Source: Rhodococcus opacus
Lineage (GTDB): Bacteria > Actinomycetota > Actinomycetes > Mycobacteriales > Mycobacteriaceae
DNA length: 64,000 bases
Assembly: GCF_012396235.1 (NCBI RefSeq)
Contig: NZ_JAAXPA010000030.1
Coordinates: 1-64,000, forward strand
Direction: 5' to 3'
Of the stretch, positions 18,955-28,419 are shown one piece after another. The notes under the pieces are model-generated. The model was not told the origin of the DNA. It was given only the letters and a program-made list of their open reading frames with translations, and searched no databases. Every line of letters begins with the position of its first letter. Position 1 is the stretch's first letter. A program made the translations under genes and the position numbers.

Positions 18955-20190
18955 TCACTGCGGGTGGTCAGCCTCCGTCTCGGGGTCGTCGGTGGCGGCG
19001 CTGACCGCGACCGCAAGAGTAAGGAGCTCCGTGGTGATGTGTACGTCGAGGCCGGTCAGCTCGCGGACGCGGTTGAGCCGGTTGTCGACGGTATTGGGGT
19101 GGACCGTCAGGGTGTCCGCAGTGGCGCGCCGGTCCAGGTTGCTGGCCATATAGACCCGGAGGGTGTGCACAAGGTCCGGGCGCGATCGCATGGAGGCACA
19201 GCGGTCCAGCAGCACCGGCAGCGACGCACTGGGGTGCGCAAAATGGTGTGCGAGTGCGACATCGGTCATTCGGCTGACCGTGCCGGTGCGGCCGGACCGG
19301 ATCGCGATGTCGAGTACCTCGGCGGCCGTGGTGCCCGCTCGCGGAAGATCGGTGATCGAGGTGGCGTTCTCGATCGCGATCGTCACCGGTGCGCCACTGA
19401 CCCTTGCGAGGTCCACGGCCAGCGGGTCGAGAGCGCCGATCGGTGGATGCATCACGATCCGAGCGTGCCGAGGTCGGACATCGATGAGCCACAGGCCGGG
19501 GACCGCTCGGGCCAGGTGGGCGCGGATCGCACGGACCTTCCGTGTGGCCGCGAGCGATCGGGCGTTGCGGTCGCCGGATCGCTCGGCGGGGGTGTCATCG
19601 ATGTGCAGCAACATGATGTTCGGTTCGGCAGGGATGGAGTCGGGGTCGTCGAACACCCACTCGTCGCCGCGCAGGAGAGCATCGATGATGGGGGTGTGGT
19701 TGCGGTCTTGCGCCGCAATGAGGTCGTGAGCGTGGATCTCGTACGCGGAGACAACCTCTCGTAGGATGCGGTCAAAGGTGGTATGGGCGCGGCGGAATGC
19801 GAACCAGAACAGTCCGTGGTCGGTGCCCAGTTCGCGTTCCAGTTCTTCGGCGAGTACGTCGAATCCGGCCTGCCAGCAGCGCATGTACTCCCGTAGCGGC
19901 AACCCTTCCGCGACTCGTTCGGTGCCGCGTTCGATGTTTTCGCGCATCGTGTCGGAAACGTCGATGGACTCGTCGGTGACCGACCGCAGGCACACCTCGA
20001 GCATCGATCGGACGGTGTGGGCGCTTTCTCGGTGCAAATGTTCGGGCACCGCGGTCTGCGTGTAGAGCGGAGAGGCTGCGATGTAGCGGTCGATCGTTGC
20101 CCGCGCCATCCGCGGAATCGACCGGCGAATGCGGGCGATCCTGCCGTGCAGATCGTCTTTGGTTGCCTCGTCCGTGGGCGCGGTACGCAT
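18955..20190 (-). CDS. PucR/CdaR-family transcriptional regulator
   Basis: A 411-residue regulator. The N-terminal two thirds are a helical sensory region (IRRSIPRMARATIDRYIAAS). The C-terminal helix-turn-helix is visible as DRRATADTLTVHPNTVDNRL followed by NRVRELTGLD near residues 360-390, the PucR C-terminal signature. Such regulators often control neighbouring catabolic genes. It is divergent from the CoA-transferase gene and lies upstream of the alkyl-sulfatase gene on the same strand. AAGGAGG supports the start, and a palindrome directly abuts this ribosome-binding site, so autoregulation is likely. Confidence 0.88.
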   Translation of the reverse strand: MRTAPTDEATKDDLHGRIARIRRSIPRMARATIDRYIAASPLYTQTAVPEHLHRESAHTVRSMLEVCLRSVTDESIDVSDTMRENIERGTERVAEGLPLREYMRCWQAGFDVLAEELERELGTDHGLFWFAFRRAHTTFDRILREVVSAYEIHAHDLIAAQDRNHTPIIDALLRGDEWVFDDPDSIPAEPNIMLLHIDDTPAERSGDRNARSLAATRKVRAIRAHLARAVPGLWLIDVRPRHARIVMHPPIGALDPLAVDLARVSGAPVTIAIENATSITDLPRAGTTAAEVLDIAIRSGRTGTVSRMTDVALAHHFAHPSASLPVLLDRCASMRSRPDLVHTLRVYMASNLDRRATADTLTVHPNTVDNRLNRVRELTGLDVHITTELLTLAVAVSAATDDPETEADHPQ

Positions 20191-20204
20191 CGAACGCCTC
20201 CTTG

Positions 20205-20220
20205 GTGTGACGGGTCACAC
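20205..20220. promoter_or_regulatory. Palindromic operator candidate between pucR-type and CoA-transferase genes
   Basis: GTGTGAC-GG-GTCACAC is a perfect 7-bp-arm palindrome. It sits 15 bases upstream of the regulator start and about 126 bases upstream of the CoA-transferase start. It contains TGTGA-N4-TCACA, as does the site at 18931-18946; an extra half-site GTGTGAC occurs near 20236. Confidence 0.6.
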
Positions 20221-20345
20221 ACTGCCGACGTGAAGAGTGTGACCGCCGCCGATGGTACGACAGCAACCCATTCGGCCACGCTGAGGACTCAGAACGGCTC
20301 CACCAGCACTGAGGTCCACACCGTCCCGGCACAGAATGAGGAACC

Positions 20346-21524
20346 ATGCCAGACTCCGAGTACGCTCCCGATGACCTGCCCCTGTCCGGGATCACGGTCG
20401 TCGATTTCGGTCAGTACATCGCGGCGCCCGGCGCCGCACAGACCCTGGCCGACCTCGGCGCCGACGTCCTCAAGATCGAAGGTCCCGGCGGCGACCAGGC
20501 ACGCGGGATCGGTGTCTACGGCGAGGCAATCATGCGCGCCTACAACCGGCGCAAGAAGTCGATCGTCCTCGACCTCAAAGCTGAGGACGATCTCCGCCAC
20601 GCCCGTGCCCTCATCGCCCGAGCCGACGTCGTGATCCACAACCTGCGACCAGGGGTGATGGAAAAGCTCGGCCTGTCGGCCGACGACATACGCGAACTGA
20701 ATCCCACCGTCATCCTCGCCGCGGTCTCCGGCTTCGGCACCGATGGGCCCTCCCGCCGCCGGCCGGGCCTCGACATCGCCGCCCAGGCGGAAACCGGCAT
20801 GATGTCAGTGACCGGAGAGGCGGACGGAGACCCGCAACGCGTCGGCTTCCCGCTCGTCGACCACGCCACCTCCTACGTGGTCACCCAGGCGGTGCTGGCT
20901 GCCCTGTTCCGACGAGAACGTACCGGCCTCGGGGACGACATCGACGTCTCACTGCTCGACGTGGCGATCGACCTGCAATGCGCGAACTGGGGCGAATACT
21001 CCATCACCGGCGTCGCGCCCCACCGGCGCGGCAACGGACAACCCACCGCGGCACCGGCCGCCGACATCTTCCCCACCGCTGACGGCTCGATCGTCATCTC
21101 CGCCTACACCGAGCAGCGATTCGCCCAGCTTTGCGACCTCGCCGGCCGACCCGACCTGCCGAAGGATCCCCGCTTCGTCGACAACCCGTCAAGGGTCGCC
21201 CACCGCGGCGAACTCCTCGCCGTGCTCACACCGTTCTTCGCCGGCCTCGACACCGAAGCCGCCCTAGCGGCACTGACATCCGTCGGCATCGTCGCCGGCG
21301 CCGTACGCACCTACGACCAGGTCCAAAGTGCCCCCGATGTGATTGCCAGCGGCATCTTCGCCACCGGCAGCACCGGCGACGGACACACATACTCCATCCC
21401 AGGCCTCCCCTACCGCTCTCGCAGCACCCCCCGCACCGCGGACGCCGGGCGGGTCCCCGAACTCGGAGAACACAGTCACGAGATCGTCGCCCACTACCGG
21501 CTGGGCGAGCACTCCCTGACGTGA
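20346..21524 (+). CDS. CaiB/BaiF-type (class III) CoA-transferase
   Basis: A 392-residue cytosolic enzyme that moves CoA from a CoA thioester to a carboxylic acid. The N-terminal GITVVDFGQYIAAPGAAQTL and LGADVLKIEGPGGDQAR are the family hallmark; AYNRRKKSIVLDLK and the LDIAAQAETGMMSVTGE block follow. The catalytic Asp expected in this region is probably in PGLDIAAQAE (Asp about 142). GAGGAA precedes the ATG. It is the first gene of a cluster with an MFS transporter, a crotonase and an acyl-CoA dehydrogenase, consistent with activation of an imported organic acid. Confidence 0.9.
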   Translation: MPDSEYAPDDLPLSGITVVDFGQYIAAPGAAQTLADLGADVLKIEGPGGDQARGIGVYGEAIMRAYNRRKKSIVLDLKAEDDLRHARALIARADVVIHNLRPGVMEKLGLSADDIRELNPTVILAAVSGFGTDGPSRRRPGLDIAAQAETGMMSVTGEADGDPQRVGFPLVDHATSYVVTQAVLAALFRRERTGLGDDIDVSLLDVAIDLQCANWGEYSITGVAPHRRGNGQPTAAPAADIFPTADGSIVISAYTEQRFAQLCDLAGRPDLPKDPRFVDNPSRVAHRGELLAVLTPFFAGLDTEAALAALTSVGIVAGAVRTYDQVQSAPDVIASGIFATGSTGDGHTYSIPGLPYRSRSTPRTADAGRVPELGEHSHEIVAHYRLGEHSLT

Positions 21525-21581
21525 CCTGAACCGCCACCGGCGCCACCTACCACTCACTGATAACGACCCCCAGGAGCCCTT

Positions 21582-22919
21582 GTGTCCCTGCAGAATCCGC
21601 AAACCCGCGCCGAGGAGGGCGACCTCGTCGCCGATCCTGAACTCGATAGCCCTCGCGTTCGCCGGCGTGGCTGGATCATCACCCTGATGCTGATGGCCTT
21701 CATGCTGATCAACTTTGCCGACAAGGTCGTTGTCAGCCTTGCCGGCGTCGAGATCAAGACCGATCTCGGGTTGAGTAATCAGCAGTTCGGCACCGCGCAG
21801 AGCGCGTTCTTTTGGCTCTTCGCCGTCGGCGCTGTCGCCCTCGGATCCCTCGGCGGACGCATCTCCGCGCGATGGCTCCTCGCCGGCCTGGTCGGTCTAT
21901 GGGTGCTCAGCTTGGCCCCGATGACCACGACGGTCGGATTCGGAGTCTTCCTCGCCTGCCGAATGCTGCTCGGATTCGCCGAAGGCCCCGCTGGGGCGTT
22001 GTCCCAACAGATCGCCCACACCTGGTTCTCCCCGAAGCGTCGTTCACTACCGGCCTCGGTAGTCATCATGGGAGCCTCCCTCGGCCCGCTGATCGCCGCC
22101 CCGGTCCTGACCTGGATCATCCAGAGCTACAGCTGGCACGCAGCGTTTCTCGTGCTCATGGTCGCCGGAGTGATCTGGCTGGTGGCCTGGCTGTTCATCG
22201 GCGGTGAAGGACCCGCCGGCAATGCGGGGGCGGGCACCGGGAATCAGGCGGTAACGCTTCCCGACACCGTGCCCGTCCGGCTCCTGTGGACTCGCCCCAC
22301 CGTGATCGGTGTCGCGATCTTCTCGTTCTGCTCCTATTGGGCGACCGCGTTGAAGGTGAGTTGGTTGCCGCTGTATTTGCGCGAAGGCCTGCACTACAGC
22401 GCCAACGCCACCGGGTTGCTGATCACATTGCCCTTCGCCGCGGCCGTGATCCTGACCTTTCTCGCCGGCCTGATCTCCACCCGCCTCTCGCTGGCCGGAC
22501 GATCGTCCCGCACCGCCCGCGCCCTGTTCGCGGCCGGCCTACTCGCCGCCGGCGGTGTGTGCATGATCGGATTTACCGCGTTGCCCGTCGGACCCACTCA
22601 AATGGTGCTGATCGCGCTCGCGTTCTCCCTCAACACCGCAGCCTGGGGACTGGCGTTCTCCCTACTCTCCGACGTGGTACCCGCCAAGCAACGCGGATCC
22701 GTCATGTCGATCACCGTCGCGATCTACAGCCTCGGCGGTGTCGCGGCACCACTTCTCATCGGCTCCCTCGTCTCCGGGGCCGCCGACACCGCCGCCGGAT
22801 ACGGCCGAGGCTTCGTCATCGTGGGAGTCATCATGCTGGTTGGCGCACTCACCGCCGCCGTCCTGGTCAATCCCGAACGTGATGCAACCACGATCGCCGC
22901 ACACCACCCGAACGAGTAG
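21582..22919 (+). CDS. MFS transporter, probable organic-acid importer
   Basis: A 445-residue, 12-helix major facilitator. A 30-residue cytoplasmic N-tail is followed by a first helix with FMLINFADKVVVSLA, and the loop 2-3 motif GSLGGRISARWLLAGL. LLGFAEGPAGALSQQIAHTW in helix 4-5 is reminiscent of the anion:cation symporter (ACS) branch that carries carboxylates. GTG start with AGGAG five bases upstream. It is 57 bases behind the CoA-transferase gene, so uptake of that enzyme's acid substrate is the natural reading. Confidence 0.88.
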   Translation: MSLQNPQTRAEEGDLVADPELDSPRVRRRGWIITLMLMAFMLINFADKVVVSLAGVEIKTDLGLSNQQFGTAQSAFFWLFAVGAVALGSLGGRISARWLLAGLVGLWVLSLAPMTTTVGFGVFLACRMLLGFAEGPAGALSQQIAHTWFSPKRRSLPASVVIMGASLGPLIAAPVLTWIIQSYSWHAAFLVLMVAGVIWLVAWLFIGGEGPAGNAGAGTGNQAVTLPDTVPVRLLWTRPTVIGVAIFSFCSYWATALKVSWLPLYLREGLHYSANATGLLITLPFAAAVILTFLAGLISTRLSLAGRSSRTARALFAAGLLAAGGVCMIGFTALPVGPTQMVLIALAFSLNTAAWGLAFSLLSDVVPAKQRGSVMSITVAIYSLGGVAAPLLIGSLVSGAADTAAGYGRGFVIVGVIMLVGALTAAVLVNPERDATTIAAHHPNE

Positions 22920-23120
22920 GCCGAACCAGAACGGTCGACGGGACCGCCGTCCGCGACCTGGCCTGAGTGCACCAGCCTGTCGTCAGCGATTGTGGAAGGA
23001 AGCGATGATCACATCAATGTTGTTGGGAGACAATATGTGCCTGAGGACAGGTGGCGAACGCGCCACGGGGCAGCCGACCGCCCCCGCCGGGCAGTTCGAC
23101 GGACTCGTGAGGAGCATGTT

Positions 23121-23783
23121 GTGAGTTCTTCGGAGAACGATGTCGTGGTAGTTCGGCACCATCACAGCGGACGGCTGGACATAGAACTCAATCGTCCCGA
23201 GCGGAAGAATGCCTTGACGGTCCCGATGGTCACCCAGCTCGCCAGAACGTTCGCTGACGCTCAGGACGACGACACAGTCACCGCGGTGTTGCTGTACGGC
23301 GCGGGCGGGTGCTTCAGTTCCGGTTTGGATCTTGCCGAAGTACGCCCGGGCGAGCCGAAGATTACCGCGGCGATCTCCGACCTGCACACGACCCTGTCCG
23401 GGTTCGAGAAGCCGCTGATCGGGGCACTGGAGCGGGCCGCTGTCAACGGTGCTGCGGCGATCGCGCTCGCCTGTGACCTCCTTGTAGTGGGAGAGACGTC
23501 GTTCCTCATGGTCGGCGAGGCGGAGATGGGGGTAGCTGCGCCGAACAATCTGCGGTGGTTGCTCGCGAAATACGACGAGAACCAGGCACTGCAGCTCACC
23601 CTGGCCTGTGAACGTCAGTACGGTCCGGACCTTCTGCGCCGCGGCTTCGCCTACGCAACGGTGCCGGACGAGCAGGTTGTGGGCCGGGCAACCGAACTCA
23701 CCGACAAGATTGCGGCCTACCCCAACGGCGGGGGAATCGCCATGAAGCAAGCGATTCTGACGCGCAAAACACTGCCCGTGTAA
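23121..23783 (+). CDS. Enoyl-CoA hydratase/isomerase family protein
   Basis: A 220-residue crotonase-fold protein. LNRPERKNALTVPMVTQLAR, then GAGGCFSSGLDLAEV (first oxyanion-hole strand), and ALERAAVNGAAAIALACDLL (second) are visible. It is about 40 residues shorter than a typical 260-residue crotonase and ends soon after the C-terminal MKQAILTRK helix, but no frameshift is seen. GTG at 23121 is chosen because GAGGAGC precedes it; the frame is open further upstream without homology. It would hydrate or isomerise the unsaturated acyl-CoA made by the neighbouring dehydrogenase. Confidence 0.85.
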   Translation: MSSSENDVVVVRHHHSGRLDIELNRPERKNALTVPMVTQLARTFADAQDDDTVTAVLLYGAGGCFSSGLDLAEVRPGEPKITAAISDLHTTLSGFEKPLIGALERAAVNGAAAIALACDLLVVGETSFLMVGEAEMGVAAPNNLRWLLAKYDENQALQLTLACERQYGPDLLRRGFAYATVPDEQVVGRATELTDKIAAYPNGGGIAMKQAILTRKTLPV

Positions 23784-23934
23784 ATGCGTACGCACGGCGG
23801 CACCTGCGGTCGAAAAACCACAAGACAACACAATGCACAACCGGGCGGACAGGTCGCAGGACGCCTGGTCATCCCAGGTCGGGGGATCCTGACCGCGGTG
23901 GTGCTCACACGGCACACTCGAAGGAGACAATCGA

Positions 23935-26241
23935 ATGGGCATGACAACACCTGCAGAACACCGCGCACTTCGCGACGCGGTTCGGGAGTTTCTCACCGCA
24001 ACCAGTAAACCGGCCGAAGTATTGGCCGACCAGGACACGGAACTCGGATACCGGCCCGAGATGTGGGCGACGATTGCCGAACAACTCGAACTGCAAGGAA
24101 TGCTCGTCGACGCGAAGTACGGCGGATCAGGCGCGGGTATCGGTGACCTCGTCGTGGTCGCCGAGGAATTCGGGCGCTCCGCAGCATGCAGCCCCTTCTT
24201 CGCGAGTTCGGTGTTGACCACGCTCGCCATCGCGGATTGCGCCCAGGAGCATTGGCTCAGTGAGCTGCTGCCAGGTCTCGCCGCGGGCACTCGTCTCGGG
24301 TGTCTGGCATTTGCCGACGCCGACGGGTGGTGGCAGGCCGGCTCGGAAGCGGTGCGTGCACACCCGGACGGCGACGGCTGGCGGATCGACGGACGGGCCG
24401 ATCACGTGATCTTCGGTCATTGCGCCGACACTGTCGTTGTCGTCGCCCGAACCGAAGACGGGACCGGCCTCTTTCTGGTGGAACCGTCGGACACGAGCAT
24501 TCGGCGGGTCCGGCGGTCGGCGTTGGACCAGACCCGTCCGCTGACGACCTTCACCTTCGACAGCGCGGCAGCGCAACGAATCAGTGACACCACCGACATT
24601 TCGGAGACACTGTCCCGAGCGCTCGACCAGGCGCTCGTCGTGCAGGCGGCGGAGAGGGTCGGCGGTGCTCGCCGGTGCCTGCACCTGACAACTGACTATG
24701 CGAAGACCCGCAACCAGTTCGGTCGTCCGATCGGTACCAACCAGGCTGTCAAACACGGGCTGGCCGATCTGATCCGGGCGCTCGAACCGGTCGCCGCTGC
24801 GGTCGCCGTCGCCGCTCACGCCGCGGATACCGATGCGCCGGAACTGCCGGCACTGGTGAGCGTGCTCTGCGTCGCGGGGACCGAGAGGTACCTGCAGATC
24901 GCCGGCGAGACGATTCAACTACACGGCGCGATCGGCTTCACCTGGGAGCACGAGGCTCACCTTCATCTCAAGCGGGCGAAAACCGATCAGCTGATGTTCG
25001 GATCGTCGGCATGGCACCGCGAGCGTCTGCTCGCCGGAGTCCTCGCCACCGGCACCGCGGTCGAGGCGCCGGCGCGGGCCGACGAACCCGCTCCGCTGGC
25101 GGACCTGCAGACCGAGGTCCGCGCCTGGCTGGCCGAGCACCGCGCCGAGGGAACGCCACTCGAATACGCACAGGAACCGTTCGGACACGAAGACACCGAC
25201 GCCGAGAAGCACTGGACCGATCTGTTGCGTCAGGGGCGTTGGCTGTGCCTGTCCTGGCCGGAGGAACACGGCGGCCGAGGACTGGGACCGGTCGAAACTC
25301 TGGTAGTAGAGGAGGAGTTCGCGCGCGCGGGACTTCGACGCCCGCAACTCGGAATGGGCGAGACCCTGCTTGCGCCCGCCCTGTTGGCGCACGGAAGCGA
25401 GGACCAGAAGCGCCGGTTCCTGCCCCGCATTCTGTCGGGCGAGGACACCTGGTGCCAGGGCTTCTCCGAACCCGAGACCGGATCCGATCTCGCCTCACTG
25501 CGGACCAGCGGAACCGTTGACGGCGACGAGTTGCGGATAAACGGTGACAAGATCTGGACCAGCCACGGCGGCCAGGCCAACATGATGTTCCTGTTGTGCC
25601 GCACCGACCGCGACGCACCGAGACACCAGGGCATCTCGTTTGTCCTTGTTCCCATGACGGACAACGGCATCGACGTCGACCCCATCCGGATGGCGTCGGG
25701 CGACAGGGGGTTTGCGCAGGAACGGATAACCGATGCGCGCGCCCCGTTGAGCAATGTGGTGGGTGGGCTCTGCAACGGTTGGGCGGTCGCGATGACCACA
25801 CTCGGCGCCGAACGAGCAGGCAAGGCGGCGACGCAGTATGTCGGCTATCGCCACGAACTGGACGTGTTGGCGGAGCGGCTGGACAAGAACGGTCGGCTCG
25901 GCGACGTCATCGTCCGCCAGCGGTTGGCGGAACTGGTGGTCGAGGTCGAACTGATGCGTGCCGTTGGTTCCGTGATCGGTGCCCGTGTTGCAGAGGGAGA
26001 GACCGTGGACAAGTTGCTGGCGATCGACAAGGTCAATTGGTCGGAGTATCACTGTGTCTTCGGGTCGACGGCGCTGGAGCTTCTCGGGGCGTCGGCTCTG
26101 ACCCGCCCCGACGGGGACGGATATCAACTCGACTCTCTGCAACGCGTGTTCCTCGAGAGCCGGGGACGCCGGATCGCACGCGGGTCGAATCAGATTCAGC
26201 GCAACATCATCGGCGAACGGATTCTGGGTTTGCCGACGTAG
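23935..26241 (+). CDS. Fused tandem acyl-CoA dehydrogenase
   Basis: A 768-residue flavoenzyme formed by two acyl-CoA dehydrogenase units in one chain. The first covers about residues 5-360 (AEHRALRDAVREFLTATSKP at its start, IQLHGAIGFTWEHEAHLHLK near 330). The second covers about 385-768 (LSWPEEHGGRGLGPVETLVV, QGFSEPETGSDLASLRTSG, and the terminal RGSNQIQRNIIGERILGLP). Usually these are two adjacent genes forming a heteromeric enzyme, as in actinobacterial FadE pairs; here they are fused. AAGGAG supports the start at 23935. The context suggests dehydrogenation of the CoA ester made by the CoA-transferase. Confidence 0.9.
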   Translation: MGMTTPAEHRALRDAVREFLTATSKPAEVLADQDTELGYRPEMWATIAEQLELQGMLVDAKYGGSGAGIGDLVVVAEEFGRSAACSPFFASSVLTTLAIADCAQEHWLSELLPGLAAGTRLGCLAFADADGWWQAGSEAVRAHPDGDGWRIDGRADHVIFGHCADTVVVVARTEDGTGLFLVEPSDTSIRRVRRSALDQTRPLTTFTFDSAAAQRISDTTDISETLSRALDQALVVQAAERVGGARRCLHLTTDYAKTRNQFGRPIGTNQAVKHGLADLIRALEPVAAAVAVAAHAADTDAPELPALVSVLCVAGTERYLQIAGETIQLHGAIGFTWEHEAHLHLKRAKTDQLMFGSSAWHRERLLAGVLATGTAVEAPARADEPAPLADLQTEVRAWLAEHRAEGTPLEYAQEPFGHEDTDAEKHWTDLLRQGRWLCLSWPEEHGGRGLGPVETLVVEEEFARAGLRRPQLGMGETLLAPALLAHGSEDQKRRFLPRILSGEDTWCQGFSEPETGSDLASLRTSGTVDGDELRINGDKIWTSHGGQANMMFLLCRTDRDAPRHQGISFVLVPMTDNGIDVDPIRMASGDRGFAQERITDARAPLSNVVGGLCNGWAVAMTTLGAERAGKAATQYVGYRHELDVLAERLDKNGRLGDVIVRQRLAELVVEVELMRAVGSVIGARVAEGETVDKLLAIDKVNWSEYHCVFGSTALELLGASALTRPDGDGYQLDSLQRVFLESRGRRIARGSNQIQRNIIGERILGLPT

Positions 26242-26343
26242 ACGCCCGAGCGGTCACTCCAGCCGGGTGATTCGCCGGCTGTGACGGGCCTCCCCCTTCG
26301 ACTGGCTCGCTTTGTGCTTCGTTCAGCAGCATGTACGACGCCA

Positions 26344-28410
26344 TCAGGCATGCGTCAACGCTTCCCCCATCGTGCGGTTGAGGGTGCTGAGCGAGCGGAC
26401 GGCACTGCGAACCGGCCCCGGTGTGGTGGTCGACTGCAGCATGACGTCGGGTGCCGAGGTTTCGGTGAGTTTCTCCGGAGGCTCTACGTGCTCACCGGCG
26501 AGTGCGCGTTTGACGTCGGCGATGGTTTCCTTGGTGACGTCGGCTGCTTGGCGCAATGCCCTCGCGGTCTCCTGCGACGGTCCGCTGTCCGGTTCGCCGC
26601 GAGAGGCGCTCACCCCTGCTCGGGCAAGTGCATGAGACGACCGATTGCTGACAGTCATGATCCGCAACAACCGTTTCGCTCCCCGACGAGTCCGCGTCGT
26701 CGGTCCCATTTCCAAGGGTTTGCCCGCCGTGACAAGGTCCTTCAGCGCGTTGTCCAACTTCCGGATGTCGGCGACCAGGTCAGTCTCGTGCCCTGGTTGG
26801 ACGACGGCTCCGATAGCGGTGTCGACGATGGCAGTCATCCGATCGAGGTAGTCGTCGATCTTCGAGGTCAGCGTCGATCTCGTTCCGGTGGAGAAGATGA
26901 AGTACGCCGCCGCTATTCCGACGATTCCGCCGGCCGCCGTTTCGTAGATGCGCAGTTCGAGTACCTCGATGCTGAATGTGCCGAGCAGTCCGTACAGCAT
27001 CGCAAGCATCACGGTGACGAAGAAGGAGAGCAATGCGTAGGCCACCGTGACGAGGTAGAACGCGAAGAATACGCAGACGACGAGCAGGAGCAACTGCAAC
27101 GGCTGGTTGTTTCCGACCAACGCGGACAGCAATACTCCTGCAAGAACTCCCGCGATGGTGCCGACGACGCGGTGCCCTGCGCGCGAGAGAATCTCTCCGC
27201 GGGTAGACGCTCCGGTGAAAACGAGGAAGGCCGTCAGGACCGCCCAGTACCAGCGGTCGGGCGAGATGAGCTCACCGAGGATCGTTGCAGCGCTGGTCGC
27301 GACGGCTACCTGGATCGCGGCTTTGGTGCTCGGGTTCCATCCGGTGTCCGTTTCTTCGTCCTCGTCCGGCTTCTTCCTCGGCTCCGATTCTGTTCGCAGG
27401 GCGTTGTGGGTGATGTGATGGATCGCGATGTGCGCCTGCGCTGCTCGCATCGCGACGGTGGTCGCGATACCCGCCGGAGTCGATGGATCGGACTTGTCTG
27501 CGGCCGCGGCGGCGAGCCGTCGGGCAGCGCGGAGCTGGTCATCCGACGGATTGTTCTGCAGGCACGATCCCAGTGCCGTGGTCGCCTGCCCCAGCGTATT
27601 CGGCCACGACTTGTCCGGGTCGAGCGCCCACAGCGCGCTGACGAGTTGTTCGGTAGCGATTTGCGCATCGAAGATACGAACGGACAGATCTTCGTTGGTG
27701 ACGCTCAGGAGCTGAGCTGCATCGTTGCGGTCGAGCCAGTCGTCGATCATCAGGGCGGTGCTTCCGAGCCGATCGAGTTTCTTGCGCAGAAGATCGAGAT
27801 TCCGATCACCCCTGTTCGACGCCACCTCCAGCACGTCGATCGACGCGGCCCGCAGCGCCCGAACCAACCGTGTGAGTTCGAGCCCGGGCCGGTCCGGCAG
27901 GATCACGGTACGGACGAGGAGCGAGATACCGACGCCGGCGACGATGGACACGGCGAGGATGGGAATCTGCCCAGGCTGGGCCCGAAGGAAGAGTGCGAAG
28001 AAGTAGCAGATGAACGCGACCATCCCGAGAGCCGTACCTCGCGGGCCGTAGCGCCGCACCCAGACGGCCGCGAAGAGCACCGCGATGAAGCCCACATCGG
28101 CGACCTTCCCGAACTGTGACAGCACCGCGGACATCGACACCGCCGCGAGTGCAGGGAACACGAGCAGCAGTGTCGTGATCACCCTGCTGTGCTGATCCTT
28201 GTCCTTGACCGCCGCCGAGGACTGCATCGCGACGACCGTCCCGAGCAGCGCGACGGTGAGTGGCTGGCCGATCAGGTTGGAACCCGGTAGCAGCACCACC
28301 ATCGCGAGAATGACGGTGATCGTCGTGGCGGTTGCGGCACGTAGCCGCAGCCTGCCGGGATCGGAGACCGCGAGAAAACGGACTGTCTCCTGTACGACCC
28401 GAAAAGCCAT
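26344..28410 (-). CDS. FUSC-family (fusaric-acid-resistance-like) membrane protein
   Basis: A 688-residue inner-membrane protein with two six-helix bundles. The first lies at about residues 25-180, the second at about 360-510, where ISPDRWYWAVLTAFLVFTGA and TRGEILSRAGHRVVGTIAGV are the FUSC hallmark. Soluble helical regions lie between the bundles and at the C-terminus. The family includes aromatic-acid and fusaric-acid efflux proteins, but substrate and direction are not known. The gene begins ten bases from the truncated ABC-importer fragment on the opposite strand, so a rearrangement end lies at its 5' edge. Confidence 0.88.
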   Translation of the reverse strand: MAFRVVQETVRFLAVSDPGRLRLRAATATTITVILAMVVLLPGSNLIGQPLTVALLGTVVAMQSSAAVKDKDQHSRVITTLLLVFPALAAVSMSAVLSQFGKVADVGFIAVLFAAVWVRRYGPRGTALGMVAFICYFFALFLRAQPGQIPILAVSIVAGVGISLLVRTVILPDRPGLELTRLVRALRAASIDVLEVASNRGDRNLDLLRKKLDRLGSTALMIDDWLDRNDAAQLLSVTNEDLSVRIFDAQIATEQLVSALWALDPDKSWPNTLGQATTALGSCLQNNPSDDQLRAARRLAAAAADKSDPSTPAGIATTVAMRAAQAHIAIHHITHNALRTESEPRKKPDEDEETDTGWNPSTKAAIQVAVATSAATILGELISPDRWYWAVLTAFLVFTGASTRGEILSRAGHRVVGTIAGVLAGVLLSALVGNNQPLQLLLLVVCVFFAFYLVTVAYALLSFFVTVMLAMLYGLLGTFSIEVLELRIYETAAGGIVGIAAAYFIFSTGTRSTLTSKIDDYLDRMTAIVDTAIGAVVQPGHETDLVADIRKLDNALKDLVTAGKPLEMGPTTRTRRGAKRLLRIMTVSNRSSHALARAGVSASRGEPDSGPSQETARALRQAADVTKETIADVKRALAGEHVEPPEKLTETSAPDVMLQSTTTPGPVRSAVRSLSTLNRTMGEALTHA

Positions 28411-28419
28411 TCACCGATT

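Noticed and set aside
17765-19153. A 462-codon plus-strand frame opposite the alkyl sulfatase
   Set aside because: Antisense to a gene with intact metal motif and domains; no independent support.
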